A stretch of 16,084 bases of DNA from Dokdonella_A sp035263065 (lineage in GTDB: Bacteria; Pseudomonadota; Gammaproteobacteria; Xanthomonadales; Rhodanobacteraceae). The stretch covers positions 1 to 16,084 of the forward strand of contig DATFRS010000391.1 of the NCBI GenBank assembly GCA_035263065.1. Reading direction: 5' to 3'. Under the pieces are notes generated by a model. It had not been told where the DNA came from and did no database searches. It saw nothing but the letters and a program-made list of their open reading frames with translations. A program made the position numbers and the translations under genes. Shown here one piece after another: positions 15,239-16,084 of this stretch; position 1 is the stretch's first letter, and the number at the start of each line of letters is the position of its first letter.

Positions 15239-16084
15239 GCGAACCAGCCGTGCAGCGTCCAGTGCTCCGTCGTCTCGGCCGGCACGAACGCCCAGCCGCG
15301 CTGGCCCGCGCCGGTTTCGATGATGTAGTAGTCGCGGCGCTTGTCGTGCTCGTCCCACCAGCCGCTTTCGATGCGTTCGGGACCGGCGAGGATCTGCACG
15401 GCGTCGTCGCGCAGGATCATCGGTTTCCTGAGCAGCCAGAACGGGCGCATGCCGGTGTTGATCACGACGACGTTCTCGCTCTGCTCCGCCGCATCGAGCG
15501 GCACGAAGCGCCACGCGCGCGCCGGCCGGTGATCGGCGACGCTGCGCAGGCCGCGCAGCGCCTCGTCGCCGAGCCGCGCGCGCAGGCGCTCGGCGAGCGC
15601 GGGCCAGTCGAGCGTCTCGCCGCGGCGCACGTCGAAGAGATCGCGGTGCAAAGGGCAGAGCGGCGGCAGATCGTCGGCGCGCAAGGTGAGTGCGTGCACC
15701 GGCGCCGGCAGCGCGATGCGGTCGAGCCGCGTGCGCGCGAGATCGAACAGGGCCTCGGCGTCGCGACGCGGCGCAAGCAAGCCGACCTCGATCCGCGTCG
15801 ACGCGCCGCGTTCGTGGCCGAGCACGAGCGCGAAGCGCTGCACGCCGCCGTCCCGCGCGACAAGGAACGTCGCGAGCTGACGCACCAGCCGCTGCAGCGC
15901 AAACGCGAGCGCGCCGGTCGATTCGACGCCGAATGGGAGCTCGATGCGGCTCCCGAAACGATCGGCCGGCCGGAACCGCGGCAGCGATTCGGCCGTGATG
16001 CCGCGCATCCGGTCGAGCGCGAGCAGCGCGTCGGGCCCGATGCGGCGTGCGAGCTCGGCGCGCGGCAGGTGAAAGAGATCGCGC
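15235..16084 (-). CDS. imuB: ImuB, Y-family polymerase-like protein, C-terminal part (5' end outside window)
   Basis: The frame enters from the right edge and gives the last 282 residues. ImuB is a catalytically dead Y-family relative that acts as the hub of the mutasome, binding ImuA, the DnaE2 polymerase and the beta clamp. DLFHLPRAELARRIGPDALLALD at the window edge is the typical ImuB stretch after the palm/thumb region. RIELPFGVEST and FALQRLVRQLATFLVARDGGV match the little-finger region. The C-terminal tail (RRDYYIIETGAGQRGWAF...WTLHGWFA) matches the family's conserved end. LHRDLF (15651-15634) lies where a clamp-binding QLxLF-like motif is often found, but it lacks the Gln. The family's missing catalytic acids lie outside the window. 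The gene overlaps the dnaE2 start by 4 nt, indicating coupled translation. Confidence 0.9.
   Translation of the reverse strand, partial: RDLFHLPRAELARRIGPDALLALDRMRGITAESLPRFRPADRFGSRIELPFGVESTGALAFALQRLVRQLATFLVARDGGVQRFALVLGHERGASTRIEVGLLAPRRDAEALFDLARTRLDRIALPAPVHALTLRADDLPPLCPLHRDLFDVRRGETLDWPALAERLRARLGDEALRGLRSVADHRPARAWRFVPLDAAEQSENVVVINTGMRPFWLLRKPMILRDDAVQILAGPERIESGWWDEHDKRRDYYIIETGAGQRGWAFVPAETTEHWTLHGWFA

Noticed and set aside
11861..15328. Plus-strand open frame of 1155 codons opposite dnaE2/imuC
   Set aside because: It is an antisense shadow caused by high GC at third positions. Its translation is Arg/Ala/Glu-rich without domains, while the minus strand encodes a clear DnaE2.
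15239..15514. Earlier start for DnaE2
   Set aside because: It would run 92 residues through the imuB coding region. The ATGA overlap at 15235-15238 is the usual coupled start.

Overview
The window is high-GC DNA (about two thirds G+C by eye, not counted) packed with genes and flanked by short intergenic gaps. It carries an imuB-imuC (dnaE2) mutagenesis operon, an ArgH-family lyase, a CCA-encoding tRNA-Pro and short heptamer repeats. This points to a proteobacterium, most likely a betaproteobacterium of Burkholderiales type. Assignment below class level is not possible from the sequence alone.

Left part (1-5223). The 3' end of an argininosuccinate lyase family gene (+) converges on a membrane glycosyltransferase of the hyaluronan/chitin synthase (NodC-like) type (-). 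A PIG-L family deacetylase (+) starts divergently from the glycosyltransferase. Next come a TMEM175-family membrane protein (+), a convergent DoxX-family membrane protein (-), and an unrecognised membrane-anchored or exported protein (+). A hairpin spans the stop codon of the TMEM175 gene.

Middle part (5224-11836). A tRNA-Pro(CGG) gene with its own terminator lies on the minus strand. Downstream on the plus strand are five co-directional genes. A histidyl-tRNA synthetase unlike the usual betaproteobacterial type lies 14 nt before a 629-residue histidine/aromatic ammonia-lyase that carries an unusual internal insertion. They are followed by a GNAT acetyltransferase, a NodB-type polysaccharide deacetylase and a CelD/BcsL-type (FemAB-like fold) acyltransferase. 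The last three form a compact set typical of envelope or exopolysaccharide modification. The synthetase/lyase pair in this setting is the most intriguing part of the window.

Right part (11837-16084). On the minus strand, the C-terminal part of imuB overlaps the start of imuC/dnaE2 by 4 nt (ATGA). Together they form the DNA-damage-inducible translesion synthesis 'mutasome'. imuA and any LexA-controlled promoter would lie beyond the right edge. No insertion sequence, integrase, CRISPR array or rRNA was seen.
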